DNA from: Salinibacillus kushneri
GTDB taxonomy: Bacteria > Bacillota > Bacilli > Bacillales > Alkalibacillaceae
Assembly (NCBI RefSeq): GCF_900111405.1
Contig: NZ_FOHJ01000004.1
Coordinates: 1-64,000, forward strand
Direction of reading: 5' to 3'
DNA length: 64,000 nt
Part shown: positions 26,555 through 35,900 of the stretch, piece after piece
Position numbering within the stretch: the stretch's first letter is position 1
Layout: each line of letters starts with the position of its first letter
The notes under the pieces: generated by a model
Told to the model about the DNA's origin: nothing
The model's database searches: none
The model's input: only the letters and a program-made list of their open reading frames with translations
Program-made: the position numbers and the translations under genes

Positions 26555-26776
26555 GTGCGTTCTTTTTATCATTTTATGATGAAATTTAGAGACACGGAAA
26601 AGCATGCTGAAGAAAGACAGCTTGCCGAATGGATGTTTCAGGATCATGATTTTCCTAAGCAGTCCAAATCCTATGATGAAATTAGCCGGTATTTAGAATG
26701 GAATATGCCTTTTACGGGTGCCCTTCAGGTATTTGACCGGATGTGGGAAACATATATAGTGGAAGAAATTGAATAA
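26555..26776 (+). CDS. yozE: UPF0346 protein YozE family
   Basis: 73 residues from GTG 26555 after AAGGGAGAG. 'SFYHFMMKFRDTEKHAEERQLAEWMFQDHDFPKQSKSYDEISRYLE' is the YozE SAM-like fold signature. Function unknown; the family is a small helical bundle. Confidence 0.92.
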   Translation: MRSFYHFMMKFRDTEKHAEERQLAEWMFQDHDFPKQSKSYDEISRYLEWNMPFTGALQVFDRMWETYIVEEIE

Positions 26777-26842
26777 TAGAATGGTATGAATATGAATTCT
26801 ATCCAGTCTGGTTTAAGAAAACAAAAGATAAAAACCTTTTAG

Positions 26843-26880
26843 ACAGTCCAATTTAATAGATAAATTGGGCTGTTTTTTTG
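26843..26880 (+). terminator. Terminator after yozE
   Basis: ACAGTCCAATTT (26843-26854) and AAATTGGGCTGT (26862-26873), then seven T. Confidence 0.9.
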
Positions 26881-26962
26881 TGTGTTTAAGACGTTTAATA
26901 CCTCTTAAGTTATCAGGATATTGCTACTTTACATAGCAAAGAAAAATCTTTTTAGAATCGGA

Positions 26963-26995
26963 TTGACAACCTAGTGTATTAACTATATAATACAC
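26963..26995 (+). promoter_or_regulatory. SigA promoter with overlapping GntR-type operator
   Basis: TTGACA (26963-26968), 17-base spacer, TATAAT (26986-26991). The palindrome GTGTATTA-actata-TAATACAC (26974-26995) covers the spacer and the -10, as expected for a repressor site. A further half-site TTAATACACAC lies at about 27009-27019. The adjacent gntR product is the natural ligand, giving autorepression of the ABC operon. Confidence 0.85.
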
Positions 26996-27072
26996 CTTAG
27001 TTGTATGAACCAATTAATACACACACTTAAATGATGAGAAAGTTACTTCAAGGTCGTATAGGAGTTGTTTCG

Positions 27073-27450
27073 ATGAATGTGAATTTTAACAATCGGGATC
27101 CCGTCTATTTTCAAATCATTCGTTACTTTAAAGAGAAAATTGCAATTGGTGAATTCGAGCCTGGAGAAGAAATACCATCCAGACGGGAGCTTGCAAACAG
27201 GATGAAGGTGAATCCTAATACGGCGCAACGAGCGTATAAGGAAATGGAGGAACAGGGTTTGATCTATACAGAACGGAATCTTCCGAGCAAAATTACAACA
27301 GACACAAAGGTTCTGGGTAAGGTGAGAGAAGAATTAATCGTTGAAGCAGTAGATACTTTTGTTGCATCTGTTCGTTCGATTAATGTTCCCGTCGATGAAC
27401 TGCTTGACTTGGTCAGAACAAAGTACCTTGAAAGTGATAAGGAGGTTTAA
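27073..27450 (+). CDS. GntR-family (YtrA type) repressor
   Basis: 125 residues from the ATG at 27073 (GGAG nine bases before). The winged helix occupies residues 8-75: 'PVYFQIIRYFKEKIAIGEFEPGEEIPSRRELANRMKVNPNTAQRAYKEMEEQGLIY'. The short C-terminal tail of about 45 residues marks the YtrA subfamily, which controls ABC transporters next to it. First gene of a five-gene unit; the ATPase starts two bases after its stop. Confidence 0.92.
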   Translation: MNVNFNNRDPVYFQIIRYFKEKIAIGEFEPGEEIPSRRELANRMKVNPNTAQRAYKEMEEQGLIYTERNLPSKITTDTKVLGKVREELIVEAVDTFVASVRSINVPVDELLDLVRTKYLESDKEV

Positions 27451-27452
27451 AC

Positions 27453-28142
27453 ATGATTGAAGTAAAAGAGGTTGAGAAGAAGTTTGGACGTAAAAAAATA
27501 CTAAAAGACGTGTCATTTACGGCGAACAAAGGTGAAATTACCTGTTTAATAGGTATTAATGGTGTTGGGAAGACGACCCTTTTAAATGCCATTATGGCAC
27601 TGACTCCTATTAATAATGGTGAGATTTTAATCGATGGAGAACCTGTAAAGGAAAAGACATTTGAAAAAATTTCCTTAATTCCTGATGCTCTTACAATGAT
27701 CCCAAACATGACAATAGAGGAAGCAATGGAGTTTATGAATGATTTCTATACTAGCTGGAACAGGGAACGTGCGGAGGAACTATTAGGTTTTTTCAGATTA
27801 AATAAAAATGACCGGATTTCCTCCTTATCTAAAGGAAATACCGCAAAAGTTAATCTATTACTTGGCTTAGCGCTGGATGTGGATTATGTATTAATGGATG
27901 AGCCATTTTCAGGCATTGATATGTTTAGTCGTGAGGAAATCGCTAATGTATTTACAAGTCATTTGATTGAAAATCGGGGAGTAATTATCACGACTCATGA
28001 AGTAAATGATATTGAACACTTAATCGATAAGGTTGTCCTGTTGGATGACGGAATGGTTACAAAAGAATTTGATGCAGAAAAAGCGCGTGAAGACGACGGG
28101 ATGTCTGTTATTGATGTGATGAGAGAGGTGTATCAGGGATGA
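27453..28142 (+). CDS. ABC transporter ATP-binding protein
   Basis: 229 residues. Walker A 'GINGVGKTTLLNA', Walker B 'DYVLMDEPFSGID' and switch His in 'GVIITTHEVNDIEHL' are intact. The signature motif reads 'LSKGNTAKVN' instead of LSGGQ, as in other YtrB/YhcH-type ATPases. AAGGAGG precedes the ATG. It overlaps the permease start, so the two are coupled. Confidence 0.93.
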   Translation: MIEVKEVEKKFGRKKILKDVSFTANKGEITCLIGINGVGKTTLLNAIMALTPINNGEILIDGEPVKEKTFEKISLIPDALTMIPNMTIEEAMEFMNDFYTSWNRERAEELLGFFRLNKNDRISSLSKGNTAKVNLLLGLALDVDYVLMDEPFSGIDMFSREEIANVFTSHLIENRGVIITTHEVNDIEHLIDKVVLLDDGMVTKEFDAEKAREDDGMSVIDVMREVYQG

Positions 28143-28972
28143 AAAAATACTTGAAGCTCGTTAACTTTGAATTTAACCGTGTTGTGAAACTATTTATTGT
28201 TTTATTAGGTATAACACTCGTTGTCCAGGTTGCCGGAGTCATTATTAAGTCAAAAGATTATCTCAATATGGCAAATGAAAAAATTAACGAAGACCTCATA
28301 CCGAAAGCGCAGTTTTTAACAGACTATGGTCAATTTAGCTTTTTACACATCATAAGAAGCTTATGGTTTGTTGGGCCCATTGCGTTATGTGCCGCTGGTG
28401 TTGCGTTCTATATTTTCCTTATTTGGTATCGTGACTGGGTTGGAAAGAATATATTTGTTTATCGCTTATTAATGCTGCCAACGACGAGGTTTAATATCTT
28501 TTTTGCCAAGATTTCTAATATCCTCATTATGACATTAGGTCTAGTGGCCTTTCAGTTAATATTATTACCCCTTGAGGCAATGGTTTTGAAATGGATGGTG
28601 CCCGATGAATTTAGAAATGATATGGGGATCGAAGAAATGATTACGAGCATACCTGAATTAAATATCATTATTCCAAGCAGCTTTGTTGAACTGATCTTGT
28701 ATTATGGAGCAGGCTTGATGGCGGTTTCGATTTTATTTACAGCGATTTTAATGGAAAGAAGCTTCAAGTGGAAAGGAATCATTGCGGGAGTGATTTATAG
28801 CGCTATCGCTGTTATAGTTTTCATTTCTCCTGTTCTTTTACAAGAATTCGTTCTTAATAGCTATTTCTATCCGATGGAATTGTTTGTCATTGAAATCGTA
28901 ATGGCAGTGATTGTACTGGCGGCATCGGTTTGGATGAGTGGATTCTTATTGAAGAAAAAGGTTACCGTATAA
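28139..28972 (+). CDS. ABC transporter permease
   Basis: 277 residues with about six membrane helices: one near residues 15-37, a pair around 75-135, and three in the last 100 residues. It starts with 'KKYLKLVNFEFNRVVK', common in YtrC/D-type permeases. No substrate can be read from the sequence. The ATG overlaps the ATPase stop (ATGA). Confidence 0.85.
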   Translation: MKKYLKLVNFEFNRVVKLFIVLLGITLVVQVAGVIIKSKDYLNMANEKINEDLIPKAQFLTDYGQFSFLHIIRSLWFVGPIALCAAGVAFYIFLIWYRDWVGKNIFVYRLLMLPTTRFNIFFAKISNILIMTLGLVAFQLILLPLEAMVLKWMVPDEFRNDMGIEEMITSIPELNIIIPSSFVELILYYGAGLMAVSILFTAILMERSFKWKGIIAGVIYSAIAVIVFISPVLLQEFVLNSYFYPMELFVIEIVMAVIVLAASVWMSGFLLKKKVTV

Positions 28973-28984
28973 GGAGGGTATACA

Positions 28985-30208
28985 ATGAAAAAGTATTGGA
29001 AATGTACGGCTATTATTGCTGTTATTGTGTTTAGCATTGGAACGTTCTACGTGAATTCGGCTATATCAGCCGATCAGAACCCAGAGTTTGTGATGAAGAC
29101 AGAAAGCGGTGATGCAAAAGAGATAGAGCCATTGGTGCTGGAGGGAAACTATCAAGGTGATTCCTCAATGAATTATGTAAGCAAGAGCCTAAAAATCACC
29201 GAGGACGGTACAGATTACACAAATCGATCCTTTCTGGATCGGTTGATTGGTTCTCCAACGCCCGTTATTAAAGAGTTGCAGGATGAATATCACGGCTTCA
29301 TGCGGGGAAAGACTCCAGCAGTGAGCTTGTTTTTTGAGAACAATCAGCGTCTTGCTTATGCAAATGTGGAGTATAAAATTGGTGACAATTCCTTAAAAAC
29401 AAGGGATTATACGTTTGATATATCCCTTTTAAATAAGGAGGATGGAAGTACAGACTCCTTTACAATGAAAATACCAGATGGAGAAGAATTGGATCATATA
29501 TTTGTGGAAGATGTACAGATTGTAGATGGGGAATTAAACATTATCACCGAAAACACGGTAAGAAATAGTGATAACATCTTTAATGAAAAACATGTCTACA
29601 CGATTGATATAGAAAATCAGGAAGTAAAAAACCATGAAGCGATTCATGCACCAAAAGGACAAGAGAATTCCCAATCAGAAATACAGCTGATTGAATCAGA
29701 GATGTCAACAACAGCGCATGAAAAGCTTTTATTGCTAAAAACGGATAGAAAGATTATCAATGATAGCGAATCCACAAGAGCAGAAGAAATCAATCGGGAA
29801 CTTATTTCCTACAACCTGAAAACGAAAGATAAAGGAAAAATCTCAGGTGACTTAAATTTAAACGAGAACGAAATTAGTTCTTTTGATGGGTCCACGGTTT
29901 ACCTTACGAAAGTAGATGGGCAAGAACATGTTATTACTCCTTTTCATTTAGAGGACAGACAGATTGGAACTGCATTTCGTTTCCAATTGTCAGACAAACC
30001 CAATATTAAAGAGCCCCCAATGATCAGGATAAAAGATGGTAAGCTTTATGCGACTTCCCAAAGGATGAATTCAAAAATAGATGGAAATGTCATCGTTGCT
30101 GACCTGAAAACAGGTGAAACACTTTACAAAGGTAAATTGGGTATAAAAGATGCAGAGGATGAGAAGGACGATTATGATTTGTATATCAATGATATGTTTG
30201 TGAAATAG
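28985..30208 (+). CDS. Membrane-anchored extracellular protein of the ABC operon
   Basis: 407 residues. An N-terminal helix (residues 6-28, 'TAIIAVIVFSIGTFYVNSAIS') serves as anchor or uncleaved signal; there is no lipobox. The remainder is hydrophilic, with repeated patterns of the kind 'DGxLxxxT...' and 'VYTIDIENQEV' that suggest a beta-propeller-like extracellular domain. AAGGAGGGTATAC precedes the ATG. Its place between the permease and a sigma factor gene suggests a sensor or accessory part. Family not recognised. Confidence 0.7.
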   Translation: MKKYWKCTAIIAVIVFSIGTFYVNSAISADQNPEFVMKTESGDAKEIEPLVLEGNYQGDSSMNYVSKSLKITEDGTDYTNRSFLDRLIGSPTPVIKELQDEYHGFMRGKTPAVSLFFENNQRLAYANVEYKIGDNSLKTRDYTFDISLLNKEDGSTDSFTMKIPDGEELDHIFVEDVQIVDGELNIITENTVRNSDNIFNEKHVYTIDIENQEVKNHEAIHAPKGQENSQSEIQLIESEMSTTAHEKLLLLKTDRKIINDSESTRAEEINRELISYNLKTKDKGKISGDLNLNENEISSFDGSTVYLTKVDGQEHVITPFHLEDRQIGTAFRFQLSDKPNIKEPPMIRIKDGKLYATSQRMNSKIDGNVIVADLKTGETLYKGKLGIKDAEDEKDDYDLYINDMFVK

Positions 30209-30240
30209 GGTGTCCTTACTAAGAAAAGAGGATGGTTCAT

Positions 30241-30789
30241 ATGGAAATAAAGCAAGATAAAGCTATTTACCTAATGGGATTAAATCAAGGTTTGAATGAA
30301 CAAAATGTAAATGAGCTTTATGTTGAATATAAAAGGAAAGTATATACCATCGCCCTTTCCTATGTGAAAGATTATTATTTAGCAGAAGACCTTTCTCATG
30401 AAATTCTAATAAAATGCTATTTAACCCGTGATAAGTTCAAAGGTGATTGTTCCTTTCATTCATGGATGTATCGAATTTCGGTTAATCATTGTATTGATTT
30501 TTTGCGAAAAAGTTATCGTAAGCGTGATTTGTTATATGAAGACATCAATATATTTAACAGTGAGGACGCGTATAATCCAGAATCTGAGGTATTAAATCTT
30601 TGTGATCAGGAAGAACTGAGAGACCATTTAAGGCAGTTACCATCAAAGTATCAAGAGGTCATTATACACTTTTATTTTAAGGACCAATCTTTGAGAGACA
30701 TCGTAAATGAATTGAATATAAATCTTTCAACAGCAAAGACACGGCTGTTTAGGGCAAAGAAAATGTTGAGGGAATTTTATTATATGTAG
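30241..30789 (+). CDS. ECF-type RNA polymerase sigma factor
   Basis: 182 residues from the ATG at 30241 (GAGG nine bases upstream). Region 2 is seen in 'LYVEYKRKVYTIALSYVKDYYLAEDLSHEILIKCYLTRDKFKG' and 'SWMYRISVNHCIDFLRKSYRKR'; region 4 in 'LPSKYQEVIIHFYFKDQSLRDIVNELNINLSTAKTRLFRAKKML'. It resembles SigX/SigV-type factors. No anti-sigma gene follows; the next DNA is a terminator hairpin. It is the last gene of the GntR-ABC unit. Confidence 0.92.
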   Translation: MEIKQDKAIYLMGLNQGLNEQNVNELYVEYKRKVYTIALSYVKDYYLAEDLSHEILIKCYLTRDKFKGDCSFHSWMYRISVNHCIDFLRKSYRKRDLLYEDINIFNSEDAYNPESEVLNLCDQEELRDHLRQLPSKYQEVIIHFYFKDQSLRDIVNELNINLSTAKTRLFRAKKMLREFYYM

Positions 30790-30856
30790 ATAGAGACTTC
30801 GTTTTATACTTGTGAGTTAAGTCAAAAAGGGAAGGAATTACAGTAAAGGTATTTTA

Positions 30857-30965
30857 TGCACCTTGAAAGTTAGAGTGAAGCCTAACTTTTGGGGTGCATT
30901 TTTTGTCGCTCAATATCATTATTATAGAAGAGGCAAACGCAATATGATTAAAGCTTAGAATTACC
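30857..30965 (+). repeat. Decayed IS150-type 5' end acting as operon terminator
   Basis: TGCACC-TTG-AAAGTTAGA (30857-30874) pairs with CTAACTTTTGGGGTGCA (30882-30898), followed by six T (30899-30904). The same design and most of the same bases occur in the IS end at 252-305, in the same orientation relative to transcription. After the T-run the reading VAQYHYYRRGKRNMIKA aligns loosely with the OrfA start VVKYDEGFKQNVVNA, then hits a stop. So this looks like a fossil element end that now terminates the sigma operon. Confidence 0.7.
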
Positions 30966-31083
30966 TATGAAATACCTGGCCAAGAAGCAGATAAAAATTT
31001 AGCTTTTACTAGTAGCAATGATAGTCTTGCTGGCAGGGTTCTTTTACATACCATACTCTCTTTTTGGGCTAGGAGTCCTCTCA
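30966..31083. other. Short intergenic stretch with a hydrophobic remnant
   Basis: A frame from an ATG near 31015 reads 'MIVLLAGFFYIPYSLFGLGVLSSF' and ends at a TAG near 31113, overlapping the YolD gene in reverse. In frame upstream there is a stop, and there is no ribosome site. Probably a broken membrane-protein remnant. Confidence 0.3.
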
Positions 31084-31419
31084 TCATTCATGATTAATAG
31101 GCTGGATATGCAATAGCTTCTGAAAAGCGATTTTTTCAGTTCCATCTGATGTATGAAGATGAATCGTTTGCTGCTCCTGGTCGAGATTTGTGATGACTCC
31201 CTTCCGTTCCTTCTTATACCCGTCGTGATAGATGGTTAATTGTACCGTTTGCTTCTGTTTATAAGCTGCTAAACACCTTTGATTCATTTCCTCTAATTCT
31301 TGCTCGTCTAAAACAGGCATGGATTCCTGTTCGTATTCTTCCCATAATTTTTTTAATTCTTCTACATGCTCTGGCAGCATTAAAGAAGTCCATTTTTTAT
31401 TACCTCGATCTCTTAACAA
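31084..31419 (-). CDS. YolD-like protein
   Basis: 111 residues from TTG 31419 after AGAGGTGAG. 'DRGNKKWTSLMLPEHVEELKKLWEEYE' is the YolD-like family opening, with 'GVITNLDQEQQTIHL' in the C-terminal beta part. YolD-like genes usually pair with Y-family polymerases (UvrX, YqjW) and are SOS induced. No polymerase gene is adjacent here, but its promoter region carries LexA-type boxes. Confidence 0.88.
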   Translation of the reverse strand: MLRDRGNKKWTSLMLPEHVEELKKLWEEYEQESMPVLDEQELEEMNQRCLAAYKQKQTVQLTIYHDGYKKERKGVITNLDQEQQTIHLHTSDGTEKIAFQKLLHIQPINHE

Positions 31420-31441
31420 TAGTTCTCACCTCTTTTTTCAT

Positions 31442-31500
31442 ATTATACACGAACAAACATTCGATTAAAAGTGGATAAAGAACAAATGTTCGTGTATAAT
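31442..31500. promoter_or_regulatory. Divergent SOS promoters with two LexA boxes
   Basis: Box 1, CGAACAAACATTCG (31450-31463), is one base off the GAAC-N4-GTTC rule; box 2, AGAACAAATGTTCG (31479-31492), fits it. TATAAT -10 hexamers flank them on each side: 31447-31442 on the minus strand for yolD and 31495-31500 on the plus strand for the small WYL-like gene. The two arms are near mirror images, so both genes should be repressed by LexA. Confidence 0.82.
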
Positions 31501-31520
31501 ATGAACAGGAGGTGAACATC

Positions 31521-31730
31521 ATGCTTGCCAATCAAAAGGTAAAAGCTGATCAATTAGTGGAGATGATTTATGAAAGTCGATCCGGTGAGATAACCAAACG
31601 TACCGTAAAAATATATGGATCAAATAATCAGAAAATATTTGGCTATTGCTTCTTGCGTAAAGGATATCGAAGCTTTTATAAAGAACAGATTTTAGCCATG
31701 ATTCCTAAACGAAGCTCAAAACAATACTAA
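31521..31730 (+). CDS. Small WYL-like domain protein
   Basis: 69 residues from the ATG at 31521 behind AGGAGGTG. 'LVEMIYESRSGEITKRTVKIYGSNNQKIFGYCFLRKGYRSFYKEQILAMIP' matches the beta-strand WYL module (ligand or ssDNA-sensing in larger regulators), here without any DNA-binding domain. It is divergent from yolD with SOS boxes between. sbcD follows about 100 bases downstream. Confidence 0.7.
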   Translation: MLANQKVKADQLVEMIYESRSGEITKRTVKIYGSNNQKIFGYCFLRKGYRSFYKEQILAMIPKRSSKQY

Positions 31731-31836
31731 TACCTCGGGAAACAACCTTCCAGAAATCCTCATTTTTTCAAATTACCACAATACGAAATTCATGATAAAA
31801 TAATAGTAAGAAAAACGTGATGGAGTGTTATTACCA

Positions 31837-32985
31837 ATGAAAATCGTACACACAGCAGACTGGCACTTAGGTAAGATTGTGCATAACACATATATGACAG
31901 AAGATCAGGAATACGTATTACAACAATTTTTAGAAGATATAAAGGAAATCAATCCGGATGCCATCATTCTGGCAGGAGATTTATATGACCGGGCCATTCC
32001 TCCTAAAGAAGCGGTTGAACTATTGAGCCGCATGCTAACAACGATTGTTTATGACATGGATATCCCTATTTTAGCGATTACAGGTAATCATGATAGTGCC
32101 GAACGGATGGACTTTGGTACACAGCTTCTTAGAAAAAACAGGCTCTTTATTCAGACAAAGCTAGATCCGGATTTAGAGCCTGTAGTGATAGAAGATGACC
32201 ATGGGCCTGTATATTTTCACTTAGTTCCGTATATGGAACCAGCTGAGGTACGAAAGGTGCTTCAGAAGGATGAAATCACCTCACATCAGGAAGCCATGGC
32301 GGAAATTGTGGACCAGATTCAATCCAAATACGATTTAGATACAGAACGACATATTTTTGTTGGACATGCCTTCCTTGCTGGTGGAATGGATTCAGATTCC
32401 GAAGAACGTTTAACCATGATAGGTGGTACACCTTATGTAGAGGCTGAATTGTTTGAGAGGTTTACGTATACTGCACTAGGACATCTTCATCAGCCTCAAA
32501 AGGTGAAGTTTGACCACATTCGTTATTCTGGCTCGATATTTAAATATTCCTTTTCTGAAGCTAATCATAATAAGTCTTATACAGTATTGGATATTGACCA
32601 AAATGGAATTCAGACGTTAGAACAGAGGTCATACCGGATGCAACGCGACTTAATTCGTTTGGAAGGGTATTTGGATGAATTACTGGATGTAGAGGAAGTA
32701 TGTGAAGATTACTGTCATATTACTTTATTGGATGATGGAGAGATTATGGATCCTATAGGGAAATTGCGCAAATGGTATCCTAATATCCTCAAGCTCGAAC
32801 GGAAGATGACAGGAACCCAGCATTTACATGAGCTCAAACAAGTAAAAAAACGTCAGCAAATGTCCCATATCGAACTCTTTTCCTCCTTCTATGAAAATAT
32901 GAAAGGGGAGCCTATTCCCGAAAAACGAAAGAAAATGATGGAAAGAATCGTGCAAAAAGTTGTAGAAGAAGAAAGGGGACGGTAG
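31837..32985 (+). CDS. sbcD: Exonuclease subunit SbcD
   Basis: 382 residues from the ATG at 31837. Calcineurin-like nuclease motifs are in order: 'HTADWHLGK' (D-x-H), 'ILAGDLYDRAIPP' (G-D), 'AITGNHDSAERM' (GNHD), 'FVGHAF' and 'ALGHLHQPQK' (GHxH). With SbcC it forms the Mre11-Rad50-type complex that opens hairpins and processes DNA ends. The next gene begins two bases after the stop. Confidence 0.96.
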   Translation: MKIVHTADWHLGKIVHNTYMTEDQEYVLQQFLEDIKEINPDAIILAGDLYDRAIPPKEAVELLSRMLTTIVYDMDIPILAITGNHDSAERMDFGTQLLRKNRLFIQTKLDPDLEPVVIEDDHGPVYFHLVPYMEPAEVRKVLQKDEITSHQEAMAEIVDQIQSKYDLDTERHIFVGHAFLAGGMDSDSEERLTMIGGTPYVEAELFERFTYTALGHLHQPQKVKFDHIRYSGSIFKYSFSEANHNKSYTVLDIDQNGIQTLEQRSYRMQRDLIRLEGYLDELLDVEEVCEDYCHITLLDDGEIMDPIGKLRKWYPNILKLERKMTGTQHLHELKQVKKRQQMSHIELFSSFYENMKGEPIPEKRKKMMERIVQKVVEEERGR

Positions 32986-32986
32986 T

Positions 32987-35900
32987 ATGCGGGCCATTAC
33001 TTTGAAAATGTGTGCATTTGGACCATACAAGGAAGCACAGATTATCGATTTTTCTCAGTTAGGTGAAGAAAAACTATTTCTTATTACAGGTCCAACTGGT
33101 GCTGGAAAGACGACTGTTTTTGATGCCATGTGTTTTGCTTTATATGGAAGAGCAAGCGGGGATGACCGTGATCATGACACCTTAAGAAGTCATTTTGCGG
33201 GAGTCGAGGAACTGACACAGGTCTCCTTCCGTTTTCAATTGCATCAAAAGGAATTTGAAATTGTCCGGAGTCCAAAACAAATGAAACCTAAAGCACGCGG
33301 GGAAGGATATACAGAACAGCCGCCGCAGGCCGAAATCTATCAAATTATTGATGGGGAAAAGCATTTGCTTTATGCGAAGGTTAAGGAAGTAAATGAAGCT
33401 GTAGAGGATATGCTTCAATTGGATTATGAGCAATTTCGAAAAATGGTCATGATTCCTCAAGGAGAATTTCGCCGGTTAATTTCCGAGAACAGTAAAGAAC
33501 GGGAAGAAATTCTGCAGAAGATTTTTCATACCTATTTTTATGAACAAATGACGAAGCGTTTAGCTGAAGAAAGTAAAAGTATTCAGCAGCAGCTTGAACA
33601 AATTGAAAACCAGGAACAGCAGGAAATTTCTTATATAAACTGGCCTGAGGAATATCGTACAAAAAATGCTGAACCAAAACAGGCAAGAAAGAATCTCCTT
33701 TCCATTATTGAAAATGTGGAAAAATATATCGATGAACAGAATAATCTCCTTCAGGAAAAACGGAGTCAGCAAAAAAAACGACAGGATGAATTTTATGCGG
33801 CAAAGGAAGTGCAGACTCTTTTTGAGGAATATGATCAACGTAAGCAGGAACTTAGCGAACTAAAGGGACAGCAGGAAGAAATAGACGCTCAAAAGCAACA
33901 ATTGAAGCAGGCAAAGAATGCAGCCGGTATCAAAGCTTATGAACAACAGGTAAAGGTACGCAGGGATGAGCACAAAAAACTAGAAGAAACATTAGGTTTA
34001 AAAAGAGAAAAACAACAACAGATGCTGGAATCCTTTAATCGTATTGAGCAGGAATATCAGAAGGCTAAAGAAGCAGAACAGGACCGGGAAAAGTTAAAAG
34101 ATTCAATTCGGTTTATGAAGGAACAACTGGAAAAGGTAAAACAGGCTGCCGATCTGGAAAAGCAAAAGAAGGAATTAGCCTCTACTTATCAAGAGGAAAA
34201 GCCTAAACTCGACAAAGTTAATCAACGAATTGAAAAGATAGAAAATGATATTGAAAAACTCGATGAAGAAACTGGTCAATCTCAACAGGTAACAGAGCAG
34301 TTTTATGAATTTAATACAAAGCTTAAAGAATTTGATCAACTACTTATGAAAACTGATAAACTGAGTACGGAGAATCAGCTGTTAAAAAACTATCGTATTC
34401 AATACCGCGATATTTTAAAAAAATATGAGAATAATGATAAATATGTTGAACAGTTACGGGAAGAGTTACAACAGTTAGAAGATGCTATGCGAAACGAAAA
34501 AGCAGCGCTCCTGGCTGCAGACCTTGCAGAAGGACAAGCCTGTCCGGTGTGTGGATCTACTCACCATCCCCAAAGGGCAGAATTTCACAATGCGTCCATT
34601 ACAGATGAGATGATTGCTTCGAAACGAAATCAGTTACAGCAAAGTGAACAAAAACAGAAGGAAGTTCAAAATGAATATGTAAACATTAAATCTAAAGGAA
34701 CCTCACAAAACCAAACGGTAGAGAATTTACAGCAGGAAATTGAAGATCTATCTGGTGTAAAGGTGGAACTGGATGAAATCGATCAACGTATACAGGAATG
34801 GCAGAATGAAAGAGCAGGCATCAGTGCGAAACGGAATGAATTAGATAAGCAGTTAAATGAGTTAAAGCAAAAGCAGGAAAAACAAAGGCAGTTAAAAGAA
34901 GAATTAAGTAAGAGTAAAAAAGAACAGCAGGAAAAGCATGAAAGCCTCCAAAGCTTAAAGGAACAGGGAGTGAAAATCCAGTCTCAGCTTGAAAATGTAA
35001 AAGCTTCTCTGGAAAATCCTGATGATCATTACGCAACCGTTAAGGAACGACTTTCGAAGGCTGAAACCGAATACGAACAACAGATTAATAAATGGAATCA
35101 GCTCCAAAAGGATTATGAACAAATAAAAGAGCACAAGCAGACAGTGGATGTAGAGATTGAATCCTTACAAAAACAATTACAAACCGCACAAATAACCTAT
35201 CAAGAAGTAAGACAAACCTTCGAAACAGAATTGGAAAATAAAGGATTTAAAACACTCCAACACTATGAACAGGCAAAAATGGCTGAAGCAGAAATCGAGA
35301 AAACAGAGGAAAGAATAAGCACTTTTGAAGAAAAAATTTCTATTACTAAAAATCGTTACAATCAGCTTACAATCCAGCTGAATGAGAAAAAGCGTCCTGA
35401 TTTAGAAACTCTGGAACAATCATTAAAACAGGTAAATGAAGAAATTGACGCGAAAACAAGACTCATCCAAGAGCAGCAGTTGCAGCTGGACCGGTATCTT
35501 TCTACCTCAGAGCGATTACATCAGTTAGCGGAGGAAAAACAGGAATTAGAGGAATATTATTTTGATATTGGGGAACTGGCAAAGCTATCAAGGGGAGATA
35601 ATCAATTACGACTATCCTTTGAACGTTATGTTTTGTCCTCATTTTTAGACGAAATCTTATTCCAGGCCAATATTCGCTTAGATCAGATGACCGACCATCG
35701 CTATCAGTTAAGAAGAAGTGACCAGGTGGCCAAAAGAGGAGCACAAAGCGGTCTTGACATCGAGGTAATTGACAATTATACAGGTCAAAATCGTTCTGTT
35801 AAGACTTTGTCTGGTGGAGAAGGATTTAAGGCAGCGTTAAGCCTTGCCTTGGGAATGGCAGATGTTGTCCAGGCCCATTCCGGTGGAGTAGAGCTTGATA

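Noticed and set aside
33084-33838. Reverse-strand frames inside sbcC
   Set aside because: sbcC is intact with all ATPase motifs; the reverse frames are shadows.
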